A stretch of 64,000 nt of DNA from Neonectria sp. B-13 (GCA_002682825.1 NOKP01000005.1:1798001-1862000), one strand, 5' to 3'; shown: positions 21,127 to 32,893, counted from the first letter of the stretch. The notes: a model not told the origin generated them from the sequence alone. Numbers and translations: made by a program.

Positions 21127-22509
21127 GGAGAGGATGGATCTCAATTAATTAACCCTAACTAATGAACTGTATCATGAACCACGTGTCGTTCACGGAGAAG
21201 GCGATGACTCGCTTGCTGAATAAGAGGATAGAGCTATGCTTGATGTAGACCTACGGGCGAAACAAGCTTTGGCTTGAGTTGCTCAGCCCCAACGAACTTG
21301 CTGCCCCAGCCGTCTGTTCGCAATTGTTAGCGGATCCATATCCATGAGAATATCTGAGCTGAAGACTACTCTCTTGTCTTAAGTGAAATGGTTTATTATG
21401 AGATGGCGATCTTTGTTCATGATCTGTATTTAGCAAGGTCAGCTTCGCTACTTTCTCTAAGAGCCTGAATGCAGACATAGTGTTGTCTTTCTTCAGATTT
21501 CTATCTATACAATCGCACAAGAATGTATAGCCAAACAGAGACTCTGAAGAGTATGCTTAAGCCAATAATCGTCGCCGTGACAGTGGTAGATGATCTCATT
21601 GGGTGTAGCTCGCTCTAAGACATAGTTGCCGCAAAGTTAGTTATCGCAGTCTCGTTTTAGCTAGAATGACCAGACTGGTACTGGCGCCGCCAATCCTAGA
21701 GTCAGCTACAATATGGTTGAGGCTCTGCTCAATCGAGACAATGACTGTGAGTGATAGCTGTGATGGCCTTATTTTGCGGATGTCTTCGCTGGAAACACAG
21801 CTTCCTCCTGTTTTTGGCACCTGCGACTTTTGTGTCTCTCGGCTCCAAGATCTTTGTGACAAGTTGGATGCAATAGCCCAGACCAACCTGATGGCATTTT
21901 TCTTCGTCTGCTTCCCAGTCGTCTTGCTGACATTTGAAAGCGCTTGTGACACCACATGCTCGGCAGTTTGCCGAGGCCTCAGCAATATGAGCGGCCTTGA
22001 AAGGGCGGAATAAATTAGTACTGGATGGAGATGGACTATTTCTCTCAGATATGAAACAACCAGCCGGGTTGAACATGTCGACCATTTCGTGATCATTACG
22101 TCGATGTCTACTGGGATAACCAGGAAACGGACAGTGATATTTGACCGAGCTTGCCATGTCTTGGCAGGCACCTAAGAGACGGTGACGTGCTGCACATACT
22201 ACATCCCCGCACAACGTCCCCATGTTGTTTTCCCCATGGGGAAATTAACAAAAGTCACTCCGACTCGGCGGCCGAGATCAGCGGCTTGCTAGAGCTCGGC
22301 CAATAGAAGTGTATAGAGGGACCCCACGCCGACCAATAGGCTTGATACCATGTCCCGACATGGGGAAAGAAGTTACCTCAGGGCCGAGGAGCGAAATAAT
22401 TCCGCCGAGAAGTGAGCCCACGAGAGCACTTAAATTTCGGATGGATTGGGTTGGTACGTCTAAATAGATTAAAGTTATGCATATGAGAGCAAGTTTGTCC
22501 TCCTGGCGG
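21127..22509. other. Intergenic region upstream of the alpha-glucosidase
   Basis: Nearly 1.4 kb. Overlapping ORFs on both strands at 21641-22223 share no recognised domain and I do not call them. A perfect 16-bp palindrome, TTTCCCCATGGGGAAA, lies at 22229-22244. No RNA gene or transposon found. Confidence 0.5.
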
Positions 22510-22572
22510 CGGAGACTCCGCCGTTGGTCACGGAGACTCCGCCGTTGGTCACGGAGACTCCGCCGTTGGTCA
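22510..22572 (+). repeat. Three perfect tandem copies of a 21-bp CGG-containing element
   Basis: Units at 22510-22530, 22531-22551 and 22552-22572 are identical. Each begins with the dyad CGGAGACTCCG (CGG-N5-CCG) followed by CCGTTGGTCA. A spacing of 21 bp is two helical turns, so bound factors would lie on one face. The array is about 67 bp upstream of a TATA box and 144 bp upstream of the alpha-glucosidase ATG. CGG triplets are the half sites of Zn2Cys6 regulators, including the amylolytic regulator AmyR, but the N5 inverted spacing is not the AmyR consensus. Regulatory role is inference. Confidence 0.75.
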
Positions 22573-22638
22573 AGTGGTATCGTCGTCCTTGCAGCACAGA
22601 TGCGCCGACGAACCGCCTTTTCACCGCGCAGACTGAAG

Positions 22639-22647
22639 TATATAAAG
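22639..22647 (+). promoter_or_regulatory. TATA box of the alpha-glucosidase gene
   Basis: TATATAAAG lies 69 bp upstream of the chosen start codon, between the 21-bp repeat array and the gene, at a normal distance for a fungal core promoter. Confidence 0.6.
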
Positions 22648-22715
22648 GTGGTGATGATTGGGCGCAAGAAGCATGTTCTACAGTCAGAGTCCTTCAACTC
22701 ATATCCATCGCAGAC

Positions 22716-25707
22716 ATGTTTCTGAAGAAGTTGCTCCCTTGGGCTGCGGCTCTGAGCTCCGTCTTTGCCCAGAGCAAGGATGGTGTCGACCCTCTCACGG
22801 ACCCTGGCGACGATCTCTACGCAAAAGACCTTTCCAAATGCCCCGGCTACAAGGCCACGAAGCATTGGAAGACTCGTTCTGGTTTCTACGCAGACCTGTC
22901 TCTTGCGGGTGAGCCGTGCAACGTCTTCGGGACTGACCTTCCGGACCTGAAGCTCGAGGTCGAGTACCAGACCGACAATCGACTGCATGTGAAGATCCGG
23001 GATACCAACAACACCGTCTACCAGGTCCCGGACAGTGTCTTCCCGCGCCCGGGCTTCGGTCAATGGCGTTCTCCAAGGGACTCCAAGCTCAAGTTTGACT
23101 TCACTGCCGACCCCTTCTCCTTCACGGTATCCCGGTCGGACACGGGTGACGTGCTCTTCGACACCACGGGTAACAAGCTCGTCTTCGAGAGCCAGTATGT
23201 CTACATCAAGACACACCTCCCGCAGAGCCCTCACCTGTACGGGCTAGGCGAGCACAGCGACTCGTTCATGCTCAACACGACCAACTACACCAGGACCATC
23301 TACACCCGTGATTCGTACGGGACGCCGCAGGGACAGAACCTGTACAGCGCTCATCCCATTTACTTTGACCACCGGGACACTGGCACTCACGGAGTCTTTC
23401 TGCTCAATTCCAACGGCATGGACGTTTTCATCGACAACCAGAATGGCGACCAGTTCCTCGAGTACAACATCAATGGCGGCGTTCTCGACTTTTACTTCAT
23501 TGCCGGCCCGTCTCCACGCGACGTCGCCAAGCAGTACGCCGAGATTACACAACTCCCGCTAATGACGCCGTACTGGGGCCTCGGGTTCCATCAGTGCAGA
23601 TATGGCTACCAAGACGTCTACGAGGTTGCTGCTGTTACGGCCAACTATTCAACTCACAACATTCCCCTTGAGACAATCTGGACTGACATCGACTACATGG
23701 ATCGTCGCCGAATCTTCACCATCGACCCGGAGAGGTTCCCCGCCGATCTGTACAAGGATCTGGTAGACACGATCCATGCAAGAGATCAGCACTACATCGT
23801 CATGGTCGATCCTGCCGTCTTCTACAAGGAGTCCAATCCGGCACTCGACGCAGGCCTCAAGTACGACACGTTCATCAAGACCCAGAACGGCTCTAACTAT
23901 CGGGGTGTCGTCTGGGCCGGCCCGAGTTACTTCCCTGACTGGTTCAATCCTGACTCTCAGGAATACTGGTCTGAGCAGTTCCTGGAGTTCTTCGACGGAG
24001 TGAACGGCCCGGACATCGATGCCTTGTGGATCGACATGAACGAGCCCGCAAACTTCTACAACCGCCCATACCCCGGTAACAACACTACCCCAGAGGACTT
24101 CGCCGAAGTGGACGGAGACCCTCCCACGCCGCCTCCAGTCAGAGACGGCCCTGATGCTCCTATTCCCGGCTTCCCAGACAGTCTCCAGCCAAACTTTGCT
24201 TCCAACGGGAACGCTGTGGCTGTCAAGCGCGATACTGCTGTCAAGCGCGATACTGCTGTTGTGCAGCGCTCTCACACTTACACCCGAGGTGCTGGTAACT
24301 GGCGTTCCAGCAAGCGTCAACCCAGCCAAGGCATGTTTAGTCGCTCAAGCACTAAGTGGCAGAACGGCAAGAAGAGCGGCTCCGGCTGTGGCCCCGACGA
24401 ATGTAAGGGTCTCCCCGGCCGCGAGCTGATCCGGACTCCGTACATGATCCAGAACGGCGCCGGCCCCACGCTTTCCGACAGCACCATCGACACGGATCTG
24501 GTCCAGAGCGGCGGGTATGTCCAGCTGGACACGCATAACTTGTACGGAGCCATGATGTCGACGCGTTCGCACAACGCCATGCGTGACAGACGTCCAGACG
24601 ACCGTGCGCTTGTCATCACGAGAAGTACGTTCGCTGGCTCCGGCAAGGACGTGTCTCATTGGCTTGGAGATAACATATCGGGTTGGCTTTGGTACCGTCT
24701 CTCCATCAGCCAGATCCTGCAATTTGCCTCTCTGTATCAGATCCCCGTCGTTGGCCCTGATGTTTGCGGCTTCGGTGGCAATGTCACTGAGACTCTTTGC
24801 GCGAGGTAAGACCCGGAACATCCTTCAGAGCTCGAATTCAGCTAATGCATCAGGCTAGATGGGCAATTCTTGGTTCCTTCTATACTTTCTTCCGGAACCA
24901 CGCCGAGATCACTTCCACGTCACAAGAGTTCTACCGCTGGCCATCTGTGGCCCAAGCCGCTCGCAATGGAATCGCTATCAGATACCAGCTCCGTACGTTG
25001 CGCACGCAGTCCATCGTCCCCAAGGTTCAGGTTACTAATATCACCCAGTTGACTACATTTACACAGCCATTTACAAACAGAATCAGACCGGCACCCCGAC
25101 GCTGAACCCTTTGTTCTTCAACTATCCCAACGATCCCAACTCCTTCTCCATCGACCTGCAATTCTTCTACGGCGATGGAATCCTCGTAAGCCCTGTTACG
25201 GAGGAGAATAGTACCAGCCTCAGCTACTACCTGCCCGACGACATCTTCTATGAATGGGGCACGGGCAAGCCGGTACGCGGAAAGGGCGAATACGTCTCCG
25301 CCGAGGTCGACTATACGGACATTACAATCCACTACAAAGGCGGCATCGTGTATCCTCAGCGCATCGAGAGCGCCAACACCACCACCGCTCTGCGTAAGAA
25401 GGGCTTCAACATTGTCGTTGCGCCTGGTCTAGATGGCACTGCAGAGGGCTCGCTGTATCTCGACGACGGCAAGTCGGTTGTACCAGACGCAGTGTCGGAG
25501 ATCGACTTCAAGTACGCCAAGGGCAAGTTTAGCATGACGGGTTCATTTGAGTACGACGCTGGTGTCAATATTGAGGCCATCACTGTTCTCGGCGTGAAGT
25601 CAAAGCCAACTGGTCTTAAGGATGCAGAGTATGACGCGAAGAATCGCAAGCTGGTGCTTCATGTTGATGTGCCTTTGACACGCAAGTACAAGACAAGGAT
25701 TGCATGA
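22716..25707 (+). CDS. Secreted alpha-glucosidase, glycoside hydrolase family 31 (AgdA-like)
   Basis: Three exons (22716-24805, 24859-24992, 25049-25707) encode 960 aa. It starts with a signal peptide ([19 protein letters not shown]). GH31 landmarks are in order: [24 protein letters not shown], the nucleophile motif WIDMNEP near residues 438-444, and the acid/base motif HWLGDN near 647. Length and layout match fungal AgdA-type enzymes, which release glucose from maltose and starch ends. Many N-glycosylation sequons are visible. A long insertion near residues 470-580 is Ser/Arg/Lys-rich with KR pairs and corresponds to the region where some fungal enzymes are cut into two subunits. The frame is open upstream through the 21-bp repeats, but the signal peptide fixes the start. 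It is convergent with the terpene synthase, the stops lying about 70 bp apart. Confidence 0.95.
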
Positions 25708-25778
25708 ATCAGCTAGGAGTATCGCAATCAGTATAGCTAAATCTGTATATATATCTACACAGCCTCACTCTCAGTTAC

Positions 25779-26788
25779 TCATGATTCCCCAAAAAGCTCC
25801 ACCAAGCGATAGCGCGGCGACGAGGTATGAAAGTGAGTGATACCCTTTGCGTATGCGTCAAAGTTGGCACGATACTCGGGCTCGTCGGCAAGAGCGGCAA
25901 GCACGCGGCCGTGGATGGATATGCCCTCCTCGGCCAGGGTCTGCAAGGCCGCCAGCACGTCGACGCCGTCCTTCTGGGCGCGCATGTCAATATAGTTGCC
26001 CTTCTCGCCGGCCAGCAGCTCCTTGTAGAAGGAGATGACGTCGTTGACGATGTTGGTAAAGACAATGACGTCGGGGATGGTCTGGATGAACTTTTCGAAC
26101 CCACCCGTCGGCAGCTCCGGGTCCGAGGCGCGTGCAAGGGCAAGTAGCGCGTACATGGGTGACAGTCCGGTCTTGAAACGCAGCCAGTCGGGGAAATTGG
26201 GCGCCTGGCGGTGCACTTGGGTATCCTGAGTCAACAACTCGATGCCCACACCGTTGACGAAGTCGTAGCAGGCCACAACGATCATGTTGGCCACGAGCGG
26301 GTCGAAGTGCTTCCACAGACGCGGAGTCAGCTCACGGGCGTACCAGTCGAGCACCGGGTCGCCGCACGGCTGCCCGGTGGCCACGTTGAGCTGCAAGCGG
26401 CGGAGCACGTCGGGTTTGTGCTCGAGGATGTCTTCGGCGTGGAAGAAGAAGATGGTGAGCTGCGCTACGGTGACCTGGTACTCGAGCGGATGCGAAGACG
26501 TGAAGTCGGCTGCCACATGGCACGCCATGGTGAACTGATTCTTGGAGTTGATTAGGTCCAGGTGTGCGCCGAGACTCGATGACTCCAGCTCCGACACTAC
26601 GGCGGCACGGAGCTTGTCAATGGGCGTTACGGTGAGGGCATCGCCATCTATCTTGCGGCCCCCAGTGACACCGCTGACAAATTGCGAGAGAGTCTTCCGG
26701 ATAGCGGCGACGGAGTCCTGTTTCCCTAGTCAGCACAAGAGTCCTCTAACTGGTCAACAGTGGCGTGTACCTCGGGAACCACAATCAT
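25779..26788 (-). CDS. Sesquiterpene synthase-like protein of the trichodiene synthase (TRI5) superfamily
   Basis: Two exons (26771-26788, 25779-26717) with a 53-nt intron encode 318 aa; exon 1 supplies only MIVVPE. The NSE/DTE metal motif is intact, N231-D-x-x-S-x-x-x-E239 within NDVISFYKELLAGEKGNYI, the strongest link to TRI5-type terpene cyclases (PF06330). The expected aspartate-rich motif lies in FFFHAEDILEH, where E101-D102-I-L-E105 replaces the usual DDxx(D/E). The chain is shorter than classical trichodiene synthases (about 375-385 aa). It is expected to cyclise farnesyl diphosphate in the cytosol, product unknown. No P450 or other TRI-cluster gene is adjacent. Upstream on the same strand lies an APH-type kinase, a possible partner. 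Confidence 0.85.
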
Positions 26789-27471
26789 ATTGACTAATGG
26801 GGTATGGGTGATTCAATAGATATGTCTGTCGATTAAGTTAAAGTTGCCTGCATAGTATGTATGTCTCACTTTGGTAAAGAGACATGCTTAGAGGGACCGC
26901 ATCTATTTAAATTGATATACACATTTATCCACTGTTATCTACGCCGTTCCTTTTTCTAATCCTCTGCAATAGCTGTGGATGCACATTCTCAATTTGACCT
27001 GGTATGGAGAATTTTGAAGGATCCTGCAGACGCGCTTCAAGAGTCTAGATGTTAGCATGCAGCATAGCAGAATGCCAAGAAAAGATGGAAAGCGAGAGGC
27101 GGTGAGCTTGCTCCGTCACCATTACGCCTTGATGGCTAGTACTTCTTAGAGCACCACCCGGTTTCCCCATCTCCCTGGCCACTTGGACTACTGAGTAGAA
27201 CTAACAACATATCAGAGGTACTCATTGGAAGGGCTCACACATGACATATCGGGGGTTTGGCGTGACATTTGAATAAGCTTTTACTCAGGATGGGAACCAA
27301 TGCAACATGCACGGGCAGTCTAGCCGAAGAGAATAGATATGGGAACACATCAGACAGGAAGGTTTTGAAAGAGTCAGATCATGTATTGACTCGAGTGGGG
27401 CGGGTCGATGCTTCTACCATGACTCTACTACGACATGGGGCCGGATGATCCCGATCCCTTGTCCTTGGTTC
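26789..27471. other. Intergenic region between kinase and terpene synthase
   Basis: About 0.68 kb holding the terpene synthase promoter and the kinase 3' end. No repeat, RNA gene or coding frame is supported. Confidence 0.5.
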
Positions 27472-28646
27472 TCAAGGAGCCGCCGGCTTGGGCTGACCAA
27501 GAATAACATCAATAACCTTGTGGTCGTCGTAGGTAGCCACAGTGCGTTCGCACAGAGCCTCGACACGCTCTTTGCTCTGTAGGCCGTCGGGACAGATGAG
27601 CCAGATGACGTTGGTCATGAAGGACCGTCGGTACTCGATCATGACCTCGGGGTCGTTGTGGCGGTCGAACTTGGGCCCACCGAGCCGGTGCAGCGTCTCG
27701 AGGTAGTGGTCCAGGATCTCCATCTCGTGGGCCCGCCGATCCTCGACACTCAGCATGGACGTCATGTGGTAGACGACGTCGTGGAAGCACGACCCGAAGT
27801 GGAAAGCCGACCAGTCGAGGAACCCGATGCGGCCGTCTGCTGTGAAGTAGATGTTGCCGATGTGCGTATCGCCGTGCAGCAGCGTCCGAAATCGGGGGTT
27901 ACGCTCGGCGTAGTAGCGATCCAGGGCCTCGTTGCATCGCTTACCATCCATGAGGTACTCGGGTAGCTGGGGTCGGCCGGGCTCTCGAACCACGTCGTGC
28001 CAGGGGGTGCACATGAACTTCATAGCCGGGTCGTAGTTGTTCCAGATCCCTGTCGCCGGGTTAGATGCCAGATGTACGAAAATGGAGACATCAGAGCAGA
28101 CAGAGCACAAGGGAAAAGGGAAAAGGAAAAAGGGGCGTCTTTACAGGGATGGTCTTCCTGGCTCTGGCCCCAGTATTGCGCATGCAGACCGGCCAACTGC
28201 TCGACGCCGTTCATGACCTTCTCGGCCGGGTACGATGCCACCTCGGCGGCAAAGGTGCAACCCTCGCGCGTCAGGTCGTTCATGATGGCCATGCCCTGCT
28301 TGTCGCTGGTGCCGCCCCACCAGCCTTTGGGGAAGATCATGTTCTTGACCGTGGGCGCCACCTTTGTGAAGAACTCGGCTTCGCGCTGTGCCAAGCTGAC
28401 GGTCCACGGCTGTGCTTCGATCATCTTGGGGTCGAAGACGCCCTTGATGCAGACATACTTGGGCCTCTCATCGCCGCCTTCATCCTCGTCTTCGTACGTG
28501 ATGGTGTAGAAAAGCTTACTCGCCGTGCCCCAGATATTTCTCGTGTTCTCGACCGATTTGATCTTGTGCCCAAGCTTGGATCCCAGCCACTCGGGTGTCA
28601 GGTCCGAAGGGAGGGCTGGAAGCTGCTCTTCCGCGGTTCCAGACAT
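27472..28646 (-). CDS. Aminoglycoside-phosphotransferase-fold small-molecule kinase
   Basis: Two exons (28145-28646, 27472-28049) flank a 95-nt intron, the longest of the confident introns here; the product is 359 aa. The Brenner motif LLHGDTHIGNIYF near residue 220 gives the catalytic aspartate, and IGFLDWSAFHFG supplies the metal-binding aspartate, both intact. MAIMNDLTREG and the HAQYWGQS segment fit the fungal APH/CHK-like group rather than bacterial resistance enzymes. It should phosphorylate a hydroxyl on a small molecule using ATP, substrate unknown. A related group acts on ecdysteroid-like and terpenoid substrates in animals, which makes pairing with the adjacent terpene synthase interesting but unproven. 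The start MSGTAEEQLPALPSDLTPEW is the family-typical N-terminus. Confidence 0.88.
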
Positions 28647-30211
28647 ATTTCTTATCAGGTCTTGCTGTGCTGTACTGTGTGTGCTGCGTTCTTTGGGTGT
28701 TCTCAGCTCGTATGCGAAGTGGATGGATGTGGAATGAAGAACGTGGCAATGACCGGGATATTTAAAGAACAGCTGAACCCCCTTCCTATTTAAACACGTC
28801 GTCTCTCGTTTGTTGGTTGACCAGCTCTGGCTCTTGACTAGTTTGGGCTAACAGGAGCTCAGCAGCTAGTTACCACCCAGTGGTTACCATGAAAGAATAC
28901 TTCATACCAAATGTAACTGTCCGTCCAGGAACCAACCTCCAACCCCATCAGCGGCAGTGCGTTCAAGGGCCTCCCACGCTGTGATAAGTTCCCAGCACAT
29001 CGAACCCATGCTTGCCGATATAGACTACCCCCTCAGGGATCACAAACGTTGGCGCGATTTCAAGGGGTGACTGTCACCCTCATTGGCGAAAATAGAAGAC
29101 TGCGTACTCTTACCTCCCAGTCTCTAATATTTACGCTGGTCGATCGGTACTGTAACAATGACTCTAGAGCTAGGAACAGCATCTCATTGCGGGATCTAAG
29201 GTGGCAAGTCTTGAATATGACGCAGCTAACGTTTGTAACCCTTGAGGAGGTGCAAACACCGCGGCCTGCGTACGCGTAAGACGGCGGTGTGGACATCTAG
29301 ACAGTGACAGGGCTATACATAACTAGTAAAAGCCGATTCGGGAGGGCCCGCCAGCTATCAAACCATCTTACGATACAGCAAGGCCTTAAACGGCAGTACT
29401 CGTGCCAATCAGAGGCCTCGCCAGTACCTAGGATCGGTCTTTCCGGTGGTACCCTGAGTGGAGTGAGCATAAAGTACGGTATATCGCCTCAACCAGTGGC
29501 GTGCGTGTGTGTCATGAGAACACCTCCACTTGCGAATGGAATAGATAGGTACCATAACCCTAGTTTGGTAGCATTGTAGGAGTTTAATCCCGAAGGAGCC
29601 TCTGAAAGCCCTGTATTTCCGAAGGATGAAGGTAACATCCTACTCGTAATCCTTTGTACTTTTCTCCTCTTGCATAAGCCCCATTAATCACCCCCTGCCC
29701 GGCTCCTCCGGTTTGTTTCCGCCAAAGGCCAGAACCGACAGTTTAACGAGCCGTCCGACCCGATCAGGCGAAAGAGCACAACTCACATTTTTACACGCGA
29801 TGCTACGCACCTTTCTTGGAGATTGGGATCTACACCATTAACCCGGTGGTTTACCTGGTTAGTGACTAGTCATGAAGCACTACCCGTAAAGGATGACAAT
29901 GGCTGTCACGGGGAAGCATGTACTGGATCGGTCATTCCTAGAGTAAGTACATTTTAATTGCCGAAACAACACTTTTATTCCTTGGTAAGTAGGATCCCTA
30001 CCCATAATAGATCCCCAGCAACAAAGTTTCGCCCCTCGGCCCAGCTCAAACGCCAAGGTTTTCGAACCAATGTTGGGTGGTCGGAGGGGAAAACCGGCTC
30101 CCCTTTGTGAAAGATTTCTCTCTCTCCCAGCCTGCTGGCACACTTTATATATAACGTTGATGTGGATAGAGAACAAAGTGAAAGTCGGCTCCGACGTGTG
30201 GTGCTACAATC
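28647..30211. other. Intergenic region between divergent kinase and rhodopsin-like genes
   Basis: About 1.56 kb. Only short frames without domains. A TATA-like TATATATAA stretch at 30146-30154 lies about 60 bp upstream of the rhodopsin-like start and is its likely core promoter. No RNA gene or transposon recognised. Confidence 0.55.
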
Positions 30212-31534
30212 ATGGCTAAAGATCTGACGACGACAGAGTATGAGCCTATCCAGCCCGAGGGTTTGGCGCTCGCTCTGTTAGCGGTAACCATCGTCTTCAC
30301 CATCATATCCACCATCGTGGTGGGCCTGCGGTTCTACATCCGCATTTCACTAAACGCCTTCGCCATCGAGGATTGGCTGATGCTTGCCGGATGGGTGAGT
30401 ATTGCACTGTTCGACTTCAGGACGACTCTGAATTACGAACGGCTACCTGACTCTTTCTCTAGGTCATTAACCTGGGACACAATGCCGCTGTTATTATGCT
30501 CTCAATTAGCGGTATCGGATCACACGATGAAATCATTACGGTCGGCATGCAATACAAGATGGGGCTGTGGATGGTGATCTGGCAGTTCTTATATGTCCTG
30601 GACGGCGCCCTGATTAAATCGAGCATCATATGGACGCTGCTCCGGCTTGCCAAGGGCTTGAACCCGATCTACAGGAAAATCCTGTGGGGACTGTTCGCCC
30701 TGAGCTGGATCGTCTGGCAGATATCATGGCCCGTGGCCATCTTCCAGTGCAAGCCCGTGTCGGCGGCATGGGGCGAGCCGGGAGACTGCACCTCAGGTCA
30801 AAGTGTGATTCTGAACGTCAGTTATTTCGTCTCGGCCGCCAACATCTTTACCGATATAAGCACCACGCTGGTGCCCATTCTTCTGCTCCGCCACCTCCAG
30901 ATGCCCAAGAGGATGAAGCTCCTGACCATGGGCGTCCTGTCGCTGGGTGCCTTTGCGTCGGTAGCCACCACTATCCGCATCACCTACACGTGGGCTTACA
31001 CTGCGCCTTCTTCGAGATTCTGTACGTTCCATGTCCATGTCCTTGGGAGAAACGAAGACGGAAAACTGACTGGTGGTTGACGCACTAGACAACATCGGCA
31101 AAATCGTCTTGCTGACAGTGCTCGAATGCGACTTGGGCATCATCGCCGGCTCCATGCCCATGCTGCGTCGCCTCATCCGGGACCTCGTCCCCTCATACGG
31201 CGCAAGCGACAGGACGCCTGGCAGGTCCGGCGACGTCAACCTAGTGACGATTGGCGGTTCCAACGGACGACGCACCCACATCAAGCTGTCAAACGTCGGC
31301 GCCAGTAGAACCGACGCCGAGGACAGCCATTTCCAGGACAAGGAGAGCAACGGCGATGGCGACGACGAGTCAACTCGCCGCATCATTCATGTCACCCGCG
31401 AGGTCGAGCAAGACAGTGCCTCGAGTCGAGACCAACCTACCAATCAGTTTCAGGTTGCCGTCTCAGGCCGCAACGGACCAAACCAAAACACCAGCCTCCC
31501 TTCCGCGACCCGAAGTTGGGAGCGTTCAGTATGA
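30212..31534 (+). CDS. Fungal rhodopsin-like seven-helix integral membrane protein (PTH11-related type)
   Basis: Three exons (30212-30394, 30463-31021, 31089-31534) with introns of 68 and 67 nt encode 395 aa. Hydrophobic helices follow one another: ALALLAVTIVFTIISTIVVG, the IEDWLMLAGWVI helix, the WQFLYVLDGALIKSSIIW helix, LWGLFALSWIVWQI, a helix in ILNVSYFVSAANIFTDIS, LLTMGVLSLGAFASVAT and IVLLTVLECDLGIIAGSMP. The ED-W motif after helix 2, a C-x-PV-AAW loop and the D-x-x-T-T-L-x-P helix are standard for the Fung_rhodopsin domain (PF20684). The C-terminal tail is cytoplasmic-type, Ser/Asp/Asn-rich and disordered. No CFEM domain precedes it. Such proteins are candidate sensors at the plasma membrane; the ligand is unknown. 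Confidence 0.88.
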
Positions 31535-32893
31535 CTGACAGGGCCATCCGCGCGCGTTGATATGAAAGATGCTGGTGCTGTCTAACTTTAGGAAAGGCTT
31601 AGCAAGGGCAAGATGGTTGGCATGGTAGATATCTAGTAGTAGTGCAAATTACGAATTTAATCTCGATCTTGAAGGTCCGTCACCTTCACTCACTGGGTTG
31701 GTTTGCGCAATCCTCGGTCCCGAAATGGATTGACAAACCAGTGATCAAGGGCGATTACTGCCATGAGCCGTGTCTTTCAAGATAGATATCAAACTTGGTG
31801 TCAACTGATCTGATTGAAGCCTCCTACTTGTAGATAAAGCGTCGTTCTTGACCACACTTGTGCTCTCCTTCTATAACCCCATGATGCTTCAGCCTCAGCT
31901 ACTTACCCCACGTCTCACGAGGCCAGAGTGCTTGCACATTCAACAGTTCTCATGAACAGATCATTCGTAGGCCCTTGGGAACCAGTGCCTGAACTTCCAG
32001 TCCCATCCTCGCCACTGCGGACGTTGCTTCAACGTCTGCCCTAGCGGGAACTTTGACCAGGGAGCGTGCTGGGAAGTTGTAGTCAGCGCCCTGCAAATGT
32101 CAACTTAACCCGGATCTTTAGGGAGGCAGAATTAGGTTGATACCCGGGTCCCTAGAAAAGAGCGAATGAATTGAGCAACTTTGATTGTTAATATGAGTAT
32201 CACGTGATATTAGATGGCATCACGTGACAGACTGTGATATCCCATCTGGGCCAAAATCGCTACCCGGAATCCGTAAATTGAAGGTGCACAAATCCTGAGA
32301 AAGTCCGCACAGAATTGTATGGGTTCCAACTTTCCAAAAATTCAAAACAACCTGATTTGTCTTTTTACAGGATCGAGTTCCTTGCAACTAATTGAGTTGA
32401 AGTTACCCAGTTGACCTTTGCAGGGCGTCGGCTGTAGTCCATTGAAGCTACCCTACTGAAGGCAACACAGACAGTGTTGTTAGGGTCAGTCCAAATTTTA
32501 TTTGGAAGGTCGTATAGGTGTTAGGGAAAACTGGTGGCACGTGAACACTTTCATATCACAAGAAGTATGGCTGGAAGCTCAAGAAGTAAATCTGGTATGT
32601 ACAAGCTAGAATCGCCAAGAAACTGCGCCCTTGGTGTGCGTCTTCCGTGAAAGCACACGCCTCTTCATATCTCAAATCTCAACAGTGATATCCCAGCTTC
32701 CCTTGCTGAGTATCGTTGCAAAGGACAACTAAAACATATGCCGAGAATCTCTGAGCTGTAGAGGCTATATCGAATATGGAATCAACGACATTACTGATCA
32801 ACCTTGGTGTCAATTTGAGCTATCGAATGTCGAACAACTTTGATACCCATTCTCAATCTTGTCCGGATCCCCTCGCATCAATCATACATCCCA
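31535..32893. other. Convergent intergenic region with no supported gene
   Basis: About 1.36 kb between the 3' ends of the rhodopsin-like gene and the alcohol oxidase. Short frames only. It is unusually long for a convergent spacer and holds the E-box pair reported separately. Confidence 0.5.
32198..32228. promoter_or_regulatory. Pair of CACGTG E-box palindromes 20 bp apart
   Basis: A perfect 12-bp palindrome TATCACGTGATA (32198-32209) and a second ATCACGTGAC (32219-32228) place two CACGTG cores 20 bp apart. This is the binding site type of bHLH and some bZIP factors. Both flanking genes end, not start, here, so the role is unclear. Confidence 0.45.

Noticed and set aside
21641..22223. Overlapping ORFs of 115-176 codons on both strands
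   Set aside because: None has a recognisable domain or splice partners, and composition does not favour one strand; not called as genes.
22229..22244. Perfect 16-bp palindrome TTTCCCCATGGGGAAA as a carbon-repression site
   Set aside because: It does not match the CreA consensus SYGGRG and lies nearly 500 bp from the gene; kept only as a sequence note.
22524..22715. N-terminal extension of the alpha-glucosidase through the 21-bp repeats
   Set aside because: The frame is open only because the repeat length is a multiple of three. The signal peptide at 22716 and the TATA box at 22639 place the start downstream.
25779..28646. A trichothecene-type gene cluster
   Set aside because: Only one TRI5-superfamily cyclase is present, with no P450, acetyltransferase or transporter genes beside it, so the known cluster is not supported.
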